Of a stretch of DNA of 64,000 nucleotides, positions 1 to 9,304 are shown one piece after another. A program made the position numbers and the translations under genes. This stretch comes from JAAYAY01 sp964563135 (GTDB taxonomy: Bacteria; Planctomycetota; Planctomycetia; Pirellulales; Thermoguttaceae): positions 77,572 to 141,571 of the forward strand of contig CAZLWV010000001.1 in assembly GCA_964563135.1 (NCBI GenBank), written 5' to 3'. Each line of letters begins with the position of its first letter. Position 1 is the first letter of the stretch. The notes beneath the pieces were generated by a model. It was not told where the DNA came from. It did no database searches and saw only the letters and a list, made by a program, of their open reading frames with translations.

Positions 1-19
1 CCCTTGAGGAGAAGCCGGA

Positions 20-1447
20 ATGCACAGCACACCCCGAACCACCGCTCGGACCGACAACAGCTCCAACCCACAAGGCGCGGGGCAACTGGTCAGTCAGCAG
101 GTCTCGCGCCGCCAGGTCCTTCGCAATGCAGCCCTGCTGACCACCGCGGCAGCGATTGTTCCGCGTCATGTGCTCGGCGGGGCGGGACAGACGCCCCCCA
201 GCGAGAAACCGACGCTGCTGGGCATCGGTGTTGGAGGCGTTGGCTTCGGCCAGATGAAGGCCTGCGACGCAGCCGGATTCCAGGTCGTGTCGCTGTGCGA
301 CGTCGACGACGTCTACGCCAAAAAGGCTTTCGACCATTGGCCACAGGCCCACCGCTATCGCGATTACCGCGAGGCCTTGAAATCGGAGAAAGACGTCGAT
401 GCCGTTTACATCGGCACGCCCGACCACAGCCATGCTGTCATCACCCTTGCCGCCCTCGAGGCGGGCAAGCATGTGTGCTGTGTGAAGCCGCTCACTCGCA
501 CCGTCAAGGAGCTTCGGAAGGTGGTGCGGGTGGCCCGCGAGAAGGGCGTGGCCACCCAGGTGACCGCCTCGCCCAACACCAGCCAAGAGGCCTGCCGCAC
601 CTGCGAGTTGATTGCGGCCGGGGCGATCGGCACGGTCCGCGAAGTCCACATCTGGAGCAACCGGCCGCTCTGGCCCCAGGGAATGCAGCAACCCAACGGC
701 GAGGATCCGATTCCCTCGACCTTCGACTGGGACCTTTGGCTGGGCCCAGCGGCGGCGCGTCCCTTCAAGGCCGAATGGCCGGAGGGGCACTACGCCGTCG
801 CCCAGGTCAAGGCAAACCGCAGCCCCCGACGGGCAGTCTACCACCCCTGGAATTTCCGTGGCTGGTGGGATTTCGGCTCTGGAGCCCTGGGCGACATGGG
901 TTGCCACCACGTCAACACGCCCTGCCGGGCCCTGAACCTGACCCATCCGAGGGCGGTCGAGGCCTCCGCGACCAAGGCCTTTGCGGAGAGCGCTCCTCTG
1001 GCTTCGATCGTCACCTACGACTATCCCGAGCATGAAGGGCGCCCGCCGGTGCGTCTTGTGTGGTACGACGGTGGTCTGAAACCGCCGNNNNNNNNNNAGG
1101 GGGGCAATTATCCCAGTGAGGGCACGATGTACGTGGGTGATGAAGGGATCATGCTCGGTTCGACCGTCTACCCGATCGATCGCGGCAAGAAGTTTCTCGA
1201 CGTACCGCAGACGCTTCCCCGCCGCCCGGGCACATGGGGCGAGTGGTACGAGGCCGTTTGCGGCGGAGAACCGGGCGGGTGCAACTTCGACTGGGCCGAG
1301 CGGATCACGGAGTTCGTCCTCCTGGGCAACCTTGCCCTGCGCACCGAGCAGCCGCTGAGTTGGGACTCGGCCGCCGACCGATTCACCAACAGCGACGAGG
1401 CAAACGCCTTGCTTCACGAGGAATACCGCGAGGGTTGGGTCTTGTGA
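20..1447 (+). CDS. Gfo/Idh/MocA family oxidoreductase with twin-arginine leader
   Basis: 475 residues. The N terminus has a twin-arginine motif (SRRQVLRNAAL) followed by an Ala-rich hydrophobic stretch, so export by the Tat pathway is expected. A Rossmann domain follows (GIGVGGVGFGQ near residue 75, then LCDVDD), with the family's EAGKHVCCVKPL strand and a C-terminal GFO/IDH/MocA domain. Members are NAD(P)-dependent sugar or inositol dehydrogenases; exported planctomycete members have unknown substrates. The canonical EKP is CVKP here, so the catalytic Lys is kept but the Glu is not. ATG at 20 is preceded by GAGGA with good spacing. The 10-N run lies inside the gene, and the frame reads through it. 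Confidence 0.85.
   Translation: MHSTPRTTARTDNSSNPQGAGQLVSQQVSRRQVLRNAALLTTAAAIVPRHVLGGAGQTPPSEKPTLLGIGVGGVGFGQMKACDAAGFQVVSLCDVDDVYAKKAFDHWPQAHRYRDYREALKSEKDVDAVYIGTPDHSHAVITLAALEAGKHVCCVKPLTRTVKELRKVVRVAREKGVATQVTASPNTSQEACRTCELIAAGAIGTVREVHIWSNRPLWPQGMQQPNGEDPIPSTFDWDLWLGPAAARPFKAEWPEGHYAVAQVKANRSPRRAVYHPWNFRGWWDFGSGALGDMGCHHVNTPCRALNLTHPRAVEASATKAFAESAPLASIVTYDYPEHEGRPPVRLVWYDGGLKPPXXXXGGNYPSEGTMYVGDEGIMLGSTVYPIDRGKKFLDVPQTLPRRPGTWGEWYEAVCGGEPGGCNFDWAERITEFVLLGNLALRTEQPLSWDSAADRFTNSDEANALLHEEYREGWVL
1088..1097. other. Run of 10 N (assembly gap or masked bases)
   Basis: Ten consecutive ambiguous bases inside the first oxidoreductase gene. Recognisable C-terminal oxidoreductase sequence (GGNYPSEGTMYVGDEG) resumes in the same frame, so any missing piece keeps frame or the length is a placeholder. 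The residues encoded here are unknown. Confidence 0.95.
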
Positions 1448-1555
1448 GTCCGTTTTCACCTCGGTTTGCCACTCGGTGTCGGTAGAAGAGTCGCGACCGA
1501 CCTGGACAGGATGCAATCCTGCTGCCCTGCATGATCGCTGAATCTGCGCCCGCCG

Positions 1556-3100
1556 TCACTCCGCCGCGCGGATCCGCAGGGCGATATCGTCGGAGAACAC
1601 CGGCGACTCCAGATTGAGAATCGAACCTTTGTGGTCGACAGTCTGGCCTTCTTCGGTCATGCCGCTTCTCGTGTTCACCCACTCAACGACGTATTTGCCG
1701 GGTGGGATCTCGATGCCAAGCCTGGCTGTCGCGTCGCGGAGCCTGTGCTGGGCCACGTCTTTGGGCTTCTTGGGAAGAGGCGTGTGCAGATAGACGGCGT
1801 AGGCCTTGGCAGGCTGCACCAGGGCGTAGGCGGCCAAGTCCGGCGAGACGCTCTTGACGACCGTGGACTGGGGCTTCATGTGCACGAAATCGAGCTGATC
1901 GAAGAAACGCTTGAGGGCGCCAAGTTGCCTGCGCAGCTCGGCGCTGCCGCCTCCCGGCGACTTGTACTCAAGCAGAGTTCCCCCGGGATGGGCCGGTGTG
2001 AAGGAGTAGTCGAGATTGTTGTAGAGGGCCCCGCCAGCCAGCAGAAACGCCCAGCCCTCGGTCCGGTAGAGCAGGTCGTCGCTTCCGCGGAAGCCGGTTT
2101 CATTCTCGCCGATCACCCGACCGAGACCATAGTTTGCCGCGACGACCTCGGGAGGCACACAGTAATGGAAGTTGAAGACTGAAATTCCGCTGTGGGGGTT
2201 GTCGACGACGGCCGACCCGTTGGCGACATTCCTGGAAATCAAGTGTTTGTGGGCAGCATCCTTCTCGGCGTCGATGATCTCGTCGGCAATCCTGTGCTGC
2301 CACTGGAGCGTGACCCCGTGGAAATAGGGCTCGTTGCAGATCTCGTAGATCAGGTTGTCGAACGTCGCCAGTTCGGCAACGAGCTTGCGGACCATCGCCA
2401 ACTGTGCCTTGGTAACGTCGTCGTGCTTGAGCGTGAAGACTTCCTCCCTCGGGCAGGTCCCCACACCGTTGACGTTGTTGGCCGTGTTGAGCGGACACAT
2501 ATTCCACAGATCGTCGTTGTACATGGTGCAGAAGAGCGTCAGTTCCACGACGATCCCCCGTTCGCGCGCGGCGTGCATGAAATCCCGCAGGCGCGAGAAA
2601 TAGGCAGGATCCCACTTCGCCAGATCGAACTTGTTTCCGCCATCCTTGTATCCCGGCTGGTCGCTTCTGGCCCAGGGACAGATGTACTGGAGCGGTTTCG
2701 GCGCCAGGGTATTGTCGGTGATCCCAAACGAATCGGGGATCTCTCGATACATGCCAGAGAAGGTCCGCGTGTGGTTCAGCCCGTCGGCCGCAAGCGTGTC
2801 GAAATAGCGGACATAGTCGAAGTCGAGATTCAGAAGGGCGCCGTAGTGCTCGCCCGAGGTTATCAGAACGGTCGGCCGGTCGCGCCAAAGAAAATAACGT
2901 GGATTGGCTGGATGGAGGGAAATCGGTGCCCAGGATGGCACTGCCTGGCCTTCATCCTCGCCGGCAACTCCACAAACGCTGAGCCCACAGGCCAGAAGGA
3001 GGATTCCGCATACCGGCAGAATGGCTTCCTGCAACACACGGAATATGGATCCGCAATTGGCGGTGGAACTCGAGCAGGATGCCGGGACGAGTCTCAACAT
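1556..3100 (-). CDS. Secreted glycoside-hydrolase-like TIM-barrel protein
   Basis: 514 residues. A hydrophobic leader (ILPVCGILLLACGLSVCG) follows about 28 residues, which suggests that translation may start further in. The body has the look of a clan GH-A barrel: an early PRYFLWRDRPTVLITSGEHYG strand, then YEICNEPYFHG, whose NEP is the usual acid/base signature, and later GENETGF, a candidate nucleophile Glu region. The C terminus has a small beta domain typical of such enzymes (KYVVEWVNTRSG). The substrate cannot be told from sequence. It faces the preceding oxidoreductase tail-to-tail. ATG at 3100 lacks a clear Shine-Dalgarno sequence. Confidence 0.7.
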   Translation of the reverse strand: MLRLVPASCSSSTANCGSIFRVLQEAILPVCGILLLACGLSVCGVAGEDEGQAVPSWAPISLHPANPRYFLWRDRPTVLITSGEHYGALLNLDFDYVRYFDTLAADGLNHTRTFSGMYREIPDSFGITDNTLAPKPLQYICPWARSDQPGYKDGGNKFDLAKWDPAYFSRLRDFMHAARERGIVVELTLFCTMYNDDLWNMCPLNTANNVNGVGTCPREEVFTLKHDDVTKAQLAMVRKLVAELATFDNLIYEICNEPYFHGVTLQWQHRIADEIIDAEKDAAHKHLISRNVANGSAVVDNPHSGISVFNFHYCVPPEVVAANYGLGRVIGENETGFRGSDDLLYRTEGWAFLLAGGALYNNLDYSFTPAHPGGTLLEYKSPGGGSAELRRQLGALKRFFDQLDFVHMKPQSTVVKSVSPDLAAYALVQPAKAYAVYLHTPLPKKPKDVAQHRLRDATARLGIEIPPGKYVVEWVNTRSGMTEEGQTVDHKGSILNLESPVFSDDIALRIRAAE

Positions 3101-3446
3101 GATCGTATCGCTTTCGGGTCACAGGTGTGGCGTCGATGTCAACATTCAGGACCACCGATTGGCAGGCGATCGCCGGCCGACCTGGCATACCGGCCAAGCT
3201 CCTCCCTCCAACGCGGCAGCAGTTGCCCTGGGAGAAAAACGGCTCACTCTCATTCAACCCTGTCCGAGGATATTGTAATTGGTGTCGCGAGGGCTTCAAA
3301 TAGACGATCGGCCTCCGATTTCGGCACTCGTCGGCGTCTGATGGCCCCCGCATCGTCGACGCCGCTTTACCACCCATTGGCTGTAGACCGGCGAGGCCAG
3401 GAGTCCTGGCAAACATAGGCAGCAGGCAGCGGTGAGAAGAAGCCCC
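3101..3446. other. Divergent intergenic region
   Basis: Lies between the minus-strand glycosidase-like gene and the plus-strand receiver gene, so it should hold both promoters. No repeat, strong hairpin or convincing coding frame is evident; the short open frames here lack codon structure or family resemblance. Confidence 0.5.
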
Positions 3447-3830
3447 ATGGTCCCCACGGAAGTGTGTATCCTTCTCATCGAAGATGATCCTGATGACGCG
3501 GCGCTATTCGAGACCTTGCTGAAGGAGACGGGGCGTCCGGCGACGGTGGTGCGAGAAGGTCTGCTCGCATTGGCGCTTCGGCGCCTGCGGGATCGGGAGT
3601 TCGATCTGGTCTTTCTTGATTTGAGCCTGCCGGACAGTTGGGGTATAAATACTCTGCGACGTCTTCACCGAGCTTTTCCGGACACCCCCGTCGTGTTGAT
3701 GACCGGTGCCACAATCGACAGCGAACTGGCCACGACCGCCGCCCGTGAGGGCGCGACGGCATGTCTTATGAAACACGAGTTGACAGCAGACTCTCTGGCG
3801 GGGATTCTGGCCGACCTTGCGAACCGGTAA
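3447..3830 (+). CDS. Single-domain response regulator (receiver only)
   Basis: 127 residues from ATG 3447 (GTG at 3432 is an alternative in frame). It is a complete CheY-like receiver: acidic pair in LLIEDDPDD, phosphoacceptor Asp58 in VFLDLSLPDSWG, Thr86 in VLMTGA and Lys109 in CLMKHE. There is no output domain, so it probably works by protein-protein contact in a phosphorelay. A gene for a receiver-ATPase lies 374 bases downstream on the same strand. No kinase is adjacent. Confidence 0.85.
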   Translation: MVPTEVCILLIEDDPDDAALFETLLKETGRPATVVREGLLALALRRLRDREFDLVFLDLSLPDSWGINTLRRLHRAFPDTPVVLMTGATIDSELATTAAREGATACLMKHELTADSLAGILADLANR

Positions 3831-4204
3831 CCGACCTGGAATCGCTGTGAGCCCAGCGCCACCGTTCCGGTCGTTCTTGTGGCATCGGGGCTCGACGAGC
3901 TATCCCATCCGGTCTGGATGACATGCCGCGGCGCCAATACCCGTCACGAGATTCGCCGTGACAGGCAACGTTGCCGGGAAGACACGAAAACAGGGCCTCA
4001 CCCACACCATAAGTGGGGTATGGCCCCGCTCACATGGATTCGGTAAACTTCGGACGGCAAAACGGTTGTCCGGGAGCGGAGAGGCACTGACGAGCCGTGG
4101 GGGACGTCTTCCACGGTCAGTGGTTGAGACCGCCAGCGGTCTTGCGATCGGTCGGGCCTCCTTTTCCGGCCGCGCGGGCTGGCCATGGCATGGGAGGATC
4201 AACA
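3831..4204. other. Intergenic region upstream of receiver-ATPase gene
   Basis: Contains only a short imperfect hairpin around 4010-4020 (CCCAC...GTGGG). No gene is supported. A GGGAGG ribosome site at its right end fixes the start of the next gene at 4205. Confidence 0.5.
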
Positions 4205-5128
4205 ATGACATCGATTCTCGTGGTAGACGATTCGGCGGTGGATCGCCGACTTGTGGGGGAGCTTCTGGAACGCAGGTTCGAGTGCCACGTGGATTATGCG
4301 GTCAACGGGCTGGAGGCCCTGGCGCGCATGAAAGACATCTCCCCTAACCTTGTCGTTACGGATCTGACCATGCCGGAGATGAACGGCCTCGAACTTGTCA
4401 CCGAGGTGCGCAGGCACTTCCCGGCAATCCCGGTCATCCTCATGACCGCCTACGGGAGCGAATCGCTTTCCATCGAGGCATTGGAAAAAGGGGCTGCCAG
4501 CTATGTGCCAAAATCGCGTCTGGCCGACAAGCTCCCGGACACAGCGAAGGAAGTCCTCACCTTGGCGAAGGCAGACCGCTGCCACGCCAAGTTGATCACT
4601 TGCCTCGACGAGGTGCATTTCACCTTCACCCTCGACAACGACCCGGCTCTGGTCGATCCCTTGGTCGACCTGGTGCAGCAGATGGTCAGCGGGATGGGGC
4701 TGGTGGATTTCACCGGACGGCTCCAGGTGGGCGTTGCGGTCAAGGAAGCGGTCCTCAACGCCATTTTCCACGGGAACCTGGAGATCACCAAAGAGCAGGT
4801 ACAGGAAGTCGAGCACGAGCTGATCCAGGAGGGGGATTTGAGCCTGGTCGAGCGGCGAGCTGCCGAAACGCCGTACCTCCATCGGCGAGTCTACGTGGAG
4901 ATCCAGATTACGCCCAAAGAGGCCCGGTTCCTGATCCGCGACGATGGCAACGGGTTTGATCTCAGCGCAGTTCCCGACTTGAACGAGCCGGGAGCTCTCG
5001 AGCCGGTCGGACGCCGAGGCCTGGCCTTGATCCAGACCTTCATGGACGAGGTGCTGTACAATGAGAAGGGAAACGAGGTTCGCCTCGTGAAACGGGCCGT
5101 CCCGAGCAAGATCGGCCCGTCGGCGTAA
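4205..5128 (+). CDS. Receiver plus RsbW-type ATPase (anti-sigma-like) protein
   Basis: 307 residues from ATG 4205, which follows GGGAGGATCAACA; an in-frame upstream GTG would add 36 unlikely residues. Residues 1-120 are a receiver (VVDDS, Asp53 in VTDLTMPEMNG, MTAYG, VPKSRL). Residues about 150-305 form a HATPase_c domain of the RsbW/SpoIIAB kind: N-box EAVLNAIFHGNLEI, IRDDGNGFD, and a late GRRGLALIQTFMDEV. Such domains act as anti-sigma or switch-protein kinases, so this may be a phosphorylation-controlled partner switch. No His phosphoacceptor domain is present. A close paralogue sits at 61707-62600. Confidence 0.85.
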   Translation: MTSILVVDDSAVDRRLVGELLERRFECHVDYAVNGLEALARMKDISPNLVVTDLTMPEMNGLELVTEVRRHFPAIPVILMTAYGSESLSIEALEKGAASYVPKSRLADKLPDTAKEVLTLAKADRCHAKLITCLDEVHFTFTLDNDPALVDPLVDLVQQMVSGMGLVDFTGRLQVGVAVKEAVLNAIFHGNLEITKEQVQEVEHELIQEGDLSLVERRAAETPYLHRRVYVEIQITPKEARFLIRDDGNGFDLSAVPDLNEPGALEPVGRRGLALIQTFMDEVLYNEKGNEVRLVKRAVPSKIGPSA

Positions 5129-5211
5129 GTGGGCTCGCGACCGGTCAGGTTTGTCGGTAGCGGCCGTGCCGGCGCCGGCCTTTCCGCCCGCCCTACTGAA
5201 GGAGGGACTGC

Positions 5212-6291
5212 TCAGCGTCGGACGCGGGCGTTGCCTTCCCAGATGCTCCAGATCTGCTCTTCGTCGGCCGGCTGTGCATAATCGGTGAGGAATGTTGTGG
5301 CCAGCGCCCCGCTCGCCCAGCCGAACTGGACCCATTTCTCGGGTTCCCAACCCCGCAGAATGGCGTAGAGCATGCCGCCCACGAAACCGTCGCCGCCGCC
5401 AATGCGGTCGAGCACGGGGGTCTCCCTCGGCTGGACGATGTGCCAGTTCTTCCCCTCGGCCAAGATGGCGCCCCAGAGATGGCTATTGGAATGGACAACC
5501 TGCCGCAAGGTGGTGGCGAAGACCCTGGCATTCGGGAAGGCCGCCTGGGCGCGATGGATCATGACCTTGAAGCTCTCGATCTTGGCCTCCAGGTCCTTGC
5601 CGCCGGCCTCGGGCCCTTCGATGCCCAGGCAGAGCTGGAAGTCTTCTTCGTTGCCGACAAGGATGTCAGCCACGCCGGCGATTTCCAGAAAGATCCGGCG
5701 GAGCTCCGACTCGCGGTTCTTCCAGAAGGAGGCTCGATGATTGAGATCGAACGAGACTCGCGTGCCGTGCTTCTTGGCGGCCCGGGCGAGTTCCAGGCAG
5801 AAGGTCCCCGTCTCTGGCGATAGGGCCCCGATCAGGCCCGACAGATGGACAATCTGCACCCCCTGGCGACCGAAAATTTGCTCCAGGTCGAAATCGGCCA
5901 CATTTAGCGTCCGGCCGACTTCACCAGCCCGGTCGTTTTGCACGCGCGGGCCGCGGCTCCCCTGGCCGCTGTCGGCGATGTTGAACTGATGCCGGTAGCC
6001 CCAGGGCCCCCCTTGCTCAACCTCCTTACCCTCGTAAACCATGTGCCGGCTCGCCAGGTTGTCCCGGATGAAGCGGGCGATGGGGCTCCCTTTCACGAAG
6101 GTCGTGAGAACCTTGACCGGAAGCCCGAGATAGGACGAGATGCTCGCAACGTTCGTTTCGGCGCTTGTGGCCTGCATGAAGAACGTGTCGCTGCTGTGCA
6201 CGGGCTGACCGCCGACGGGCGTCAACCGCACCCCCATGCTCGTCGGAATCAAGAGGGAATAGGTGAAATCTTTGCGAAGGTCGATACCCAT
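5212..6291 (-). CDS. PfkB-family carbohydrate kinase
   Basis: 359 residues from ATG 6291, chosen because GAGGAG lies at good spacing upstream; an in-frame start 42 bases earlier has no such site. The fold is ribokinase/PfkB: NVASISSYLGLPVKVLTTF near the N terminus, a central DILVGNEEDF strand, and the anion-hole/catalytic signature DRIGGGDGFVGG, with Asp301 as the predicted base. It resembles 2-keto-3-deoxygluconate kinases, but the sugar is not certain. Cytosolic. It is followed upstream on the same strand by the DUF1573 gene, 303 bases away. Confidence 0.85.
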   Translation of the reverse strand: MGIDLRKDFTYSLLIPTSMGVRLTPVGGQPVHSSDTFFMQATSAETNVASISSYLGLPVKVLTTFVKGSPIARFIRDNLASRHMVYEGKEVEQGGPWGYRHQFNIADSGQGSRGPRVQNDRAGEVGRTLNVADFDLEQIFGRQGVQIVHLSGLIGALSPETGTFCLELARAAKKHGTRVSFDLNHRASFWKNRESELRRIFLEIAGVADILVGNEEDFQLCLGIEGPEAGGKDLEAKIESFKVMIHRAQAAFPNARVFATTLRQVVHSNSHLWGAILAEGKNWHIVQPRETPVLDRIGGGDGFVGGMLYAILRGWEPEKWVQFGWASGALATTFLTDYAQPADEEQIWSIWEGNARVRR

Positions 6292-6500
6292 GCATATCTC
6301 CTCGATCTCTTGTCGCAATCCAGCAGCAGGCACCTTGGCGTCGTGCTGCCGCGTGCAAAGGGGAAATGGCCGCGCAAACGATCATGCCGAGCCGTTCTCC
6401 GGCCAATTCCCTGCAAGTCGGCCGACGCACCAGAAGCGGTCACGAACTGCCTATTAGAATCGACAAGTCAATCTGGAACAAGAGACGGAGAGCCGATCCC

Positions 6501-6566
6501 AAACCGCCAGAGAGGCGTTCCGCGGGCGGAGATTGTCCATTCTGGGAATCACGCAACCCGATTCAG
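6501..6566 (-). repeat. 3'-end element, copy A (shared 39-nt block plus hairpin)
   Basis: On the minus strand, just after the DUF1573 stop, a 39-nt block (6528-6566) matches the block after the DUF2752 gene at 19511-19549 at 37 of 39 positions. It contains GAATC-GATTC ends around GGGTTGCGT, and is followed by a GC hairpin with CCGCC and GGCGG arms and a TTT. The position and orientation suggest a mobile terminator or 3'-UTR module. Confidence 0.65.
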
Positions 6567-6594
6567 CGTGCAGGGCTCAACGGAACGGGGCCGC

Positions 6595-7761
6595 CTATCC
6601 ACGGCGGCGCCAACCGTCGTCGGGCTCCGTTTTGGCGGGCTCCGTTTCGGTGGGCGGCACGGGCTGGCTGGCCGCCGGGGCAAGTTCGGTGGATGCGGGG
6701 GAAGCGGGTAGCGCGGACGGCGAGCTTTCGACCACCTCGCCGGTCACATTCACCCGCAGGGTCCGCCCGCCGCCGACATCGGTCTGAATCTGAACCTCGC
6801 CCTCGATCTTCCCCGGCTCGGTCCCAGCTTTGAATTTGACCGGCAGAACATGGATCCGCGACGGAACGTTCAGTTTCGCGGACGGTGCCAGTGAAAAACG
6901 CTCATCCGGCCCGACGACCCCCAGGATCTGCAGGTCTTCCTGTCCCTGAACGACGATTCTCGCTGTGGCTTCGCGACCGGGCTGCACACGTCCGAAAGTC
7001 AGCGGCGACGGACGCACGGAAACGGCCGGGGTCACCACGCCTTCCAGAAGCACCAGCACCCGCTGGGCATTCGGGTTCTGGTCGTTCGTCAGAAGAGCCA
7101 CGTGCCGCCGCATGTAGCCTGCCGGCGCAGTCGATTTCAACGTGAATGCCAGTTGGTAGGTAGCCTGGCCGCCCGTGTTGGAGACCGGCTTGATGGCGAC
7201 GGCCACATTTTCGTCGTCGTTTTCGCAGCCGGTGATCTTCCAGTCGGGGCTTCCCGCATGCCGCAGATCGATCACCCGGGTGATCTCCTGACCCTCGACC
7301 ACGTCGCCGAAACGGACGCTCCCCGGTTCGAGCACGACGTCGGTCCGAATGTAGGAACGTACATGGAGTTGGACCTCGGCGGGAAACGGCTTGTCAAAAA
7401 CGACGCGGATCGTGGCGTCCTTCGATCCGGTGAATTGCCGCGTGTTGAGCGTGGCGATCAGCTGCGACTTCTCGTGGGTTTTGAGCGAAGGCTCGGTCAC
7501 CTTGACCGACGTGCACTGGCAGCTCGAAGAGATACTCTGAATGTGAGCATCCTCAACGTAGATGTTCTCGATGGTGAAACGATGCTCTGCCTCCGAGCCG
7601 CGAGGAACCATGCCGAAGTCATGCGTGGTATGGTCGAACATCGCCTTGGCCCAATCCGCGGCCATCGCCTCGCATGTCATGCTCACTGAGAAGGTCAGCA
7701 ACAGCAGGGCTGCCGAAGATGCTCTCAGCACTTCGCGTTGAATCCGTTCTTTGCGGAACAC
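6595..7761 (-). CDS. DUF1573 domain protein, secreted
   Basis: 388 residues, probably from GTG 7761 with GGAGA directly upstream. An N-terminal signal peptide (ASSAALLLLTFSVSMTCEAMA) is followed by a DUF1573 domain: FDHTTHDFGMVPRGSEAEHRFTI, with the two Cys of SSSCQCTSV that typify the family. A second and a third Ig-like beta domain follow (near residues 135-230 and 235-340). The tail from about 345 is Pro/Ala/Thr-rich. Proteins of this type are common in planctomycetes and Bacteroidetes and are thought to be extracytoplasmic; the function is unknown. Confidence 0.8.
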   Translation of the reverse strand: MFRKERIQREVLRASSAALLLLTFSVSMTCEAMAADWAKAMFDHTTHDFGMVPRGSEAEHRFTIENIYVEDAHIQSISSSCQCTSVKVTEPSLKTHEKSQLIATLNTRQFTGSKDATIRVVFDKPFPAEVQLHVRSYIRTDVVLEPGSVRFGDVVEGQEITRVIDLRHAGSPDWKITGCENDDENVAVAIKPVSNTGGQATYQLAFTLKSTAPAGYMRRHVALLTNDQNPNAQRVLVLLEGVVTPAVSVRPSPLTFGRVQPGREATARIVVQGQEDLQILGVVGPDERFSLAPSAKLNVPSRIHVLPVKFKAGTEPGKIEGEVQIQTDVGGGRTLRVNVTGEVVESSPSALPASPASTELAPAASQPVPPTETEPAKTEPDDGWRRRG

Positions 7762-8164
7762 TTCTCCGTCTCTCCCGGGTTATCAATCGGTCCTGTCGAG
7801 GATGTATCGGCAGTGAGCACGGAACATCTTCTACCCACAGGACGCCAGGTTTTCCCGGCAACGCCAGGAGAAACCATGTGCCTTACCGCCTCAATATCCG
7901 CCAAAACGCGTAGCTTACCCGACTTGGGGCGATGAGGCAACGGATATTCCTTTCCGCCTTACCCGCCGATAGGGGTAGCCAGACCTGCCCCCGGGCAAAC
8001 GGCCCTGTTGGAGTGGAGACGATGGACTCCCTTCGTGACTTCCCGACGGATGGGCCCCAGGCCTCCCACCAGGAATTTGACCGCCGATCGGGCGTTTGCC
8101 ATACTGTGGATCGCCAATCCAGATCCCAGGATGATCACTACCGCAGAGAACTTGGAGTTTTGCC
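7762..8164. other. Divergent intergenic region
   Basis: Lies between the DUF1573 gene (minus) and the isomerase-like gene (plus). No repeat of the dispersed family, no strong hairpin and no convincing gene. A TTGGAG ribosome site at the right edge serves ATG 8165. Confidence 0.45.
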
Positions 8165-9130
8165 ATGCTCGACGTGCTCAACCGCCGCCATTTCCTTGCC
8201 ACCGCCGCCGTCGCCGCCGGGACGCTGGCCGCCGGAAGTACCCAGGCAGCCCCGTTCAAGACCCGGTTGAAGAAAGCCCTCATCGGAGCACCGGACGAGA
8301 AAACCCTCACCGCCTGGAAGGCGGCCGGTTTCGACGGGATCGAGGTCTCGCAGCAATGGGACGTCCCGCTCGAGCAGGCGGCCTCCGCGCGGAAGCTCGC
8401 CGAGTCACTTTCGATGGAGATCCATTCGCTCCTGTTCGGATGGGCCAATTTCAACGATCCCCAGGTGGCTGCCAACGAGGTCTCGCAGTTGAAGCAGGCC
8501 CTCGCCACAACGGAAGCCTACGGCGCCAGCGCCCTACTGCTTGTGCCCTGCCGCCTGAATGCCAAGGTGGCTATTCCTCAGCCCTGGGAGTTCGACATCG
8601 AGTTCGACGAAAAGACGTCCCGTGTCAGCCGGGTCGTTGCGGGAGATAATGCCCCCTATGCCGACTACATTGCCGAACAGAATCGCGCCACCGATGCCTC
8701 GCGCAAGGCTGTGGAAGAGCTCATCCCGGTAGCCGAGAAGACGGGCGTGATCATTGCCCTGGAAAACGTCTGGAACAACTTCTGGGTGAAGCCGAAACTG
8801 GCGGCCAACTTCGTGGCGTCGTTTGGCAGCCCCTGGGTGAAGGCCTATTACGACATTGGCAATCACGTGAAGTACGCCAGGCCCCAGGAGTGGCTCGAGG
8901 CCCTGGGAAACCTGATTGTGAAGATCCACGTCAAGGACTTCGTGGTCGACAAGTCCAGTCCCAGCGGCGGCAAGTTCGTGGACATGCGCGAGGGAGACGT
9001 GGATTGGCCCGCCGTGCGCAAGTGCATCGAGAGCATCGGCTACAACGGTTACATGACCATCGAGGGGAGCGGTGGTCTTTCGCTCGAGGAGCAAAACAAG
9101 CGGCTCGACGCCATTATCGCCGGCCAGTAG
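8165..9130 (+). CDS. Xylose-isomerase-like TIM-barrel sugar epimerase/isomerase, exported
   Basis: 321 residues. The leader NRRHFLATAAVAAGTLAAG is a twin-arginine signal. The remainder is an AP-endonuclease-2/xylose-isomerase-like barrel: AGFDGIEVSQQW, metal-binding candidates in IALENVWNNFW and YDIGNHVKY, KIHVKDF, and a late YMTIEGSGG whose Glu usually binds the metal. Exported members occur beside Gfo/Idh/MocA genes in planctomycetes, as here (next gene starts 174 bases on), and the pair may act on the same oxidised sugar. ATG 8165 has TTGGAG nine bases upstream. Confidence 0.8.
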   Translation: MLDVLNRRHFLATAAVAAGTLAAGSTQAAPFKTRLKKALIGAPDEKTLTAWKAAGFDGIEVSQQWDVPLEQAASARKLAESLSMEIHSLLFGWANFNDPQVAANEVSQLKQALATTEAYGASALLLVPCRLNAKVAIPQPWEFDIEFDEKTSRVSRVVAGDNAPYADYIAEQNRATDASRKAVEELIPVAEKTGVIIALENVWNNFWVKPKLAANFVASFGSPWVKAYYDIGNHVKYARPQEWLEALGNLIVKIHVKDFVVDKSSPSGGKFVDMREGDVDWPAVRKCIESIGYNGYMTIEGSGGLSLEEQNKRLDAIIAGQ

Positions 9131-9304
9131 CAATCGTTGACATCCATGCGGCCAGCCCGTCCGTCTGGGATTCCGCACCCCTGCGGCGGAGATCCCGCTC
9201 GCCGGCAGCCGCTTTCCGCTCCTGGAAAGACACTCCGAGGGGCGAAGTCCATGATTCTGGGCTGGAACCTGGTTCCCGACACACCTTTCAGAGGATACCT
9301 GTCT

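Noticed and set aside
2192..3418. 408-codon plus-strand open frame opposite the glycosidase-like gene
   Set aside because: It lies antisense to the NEP-containing barrel and has no recognisable motif.
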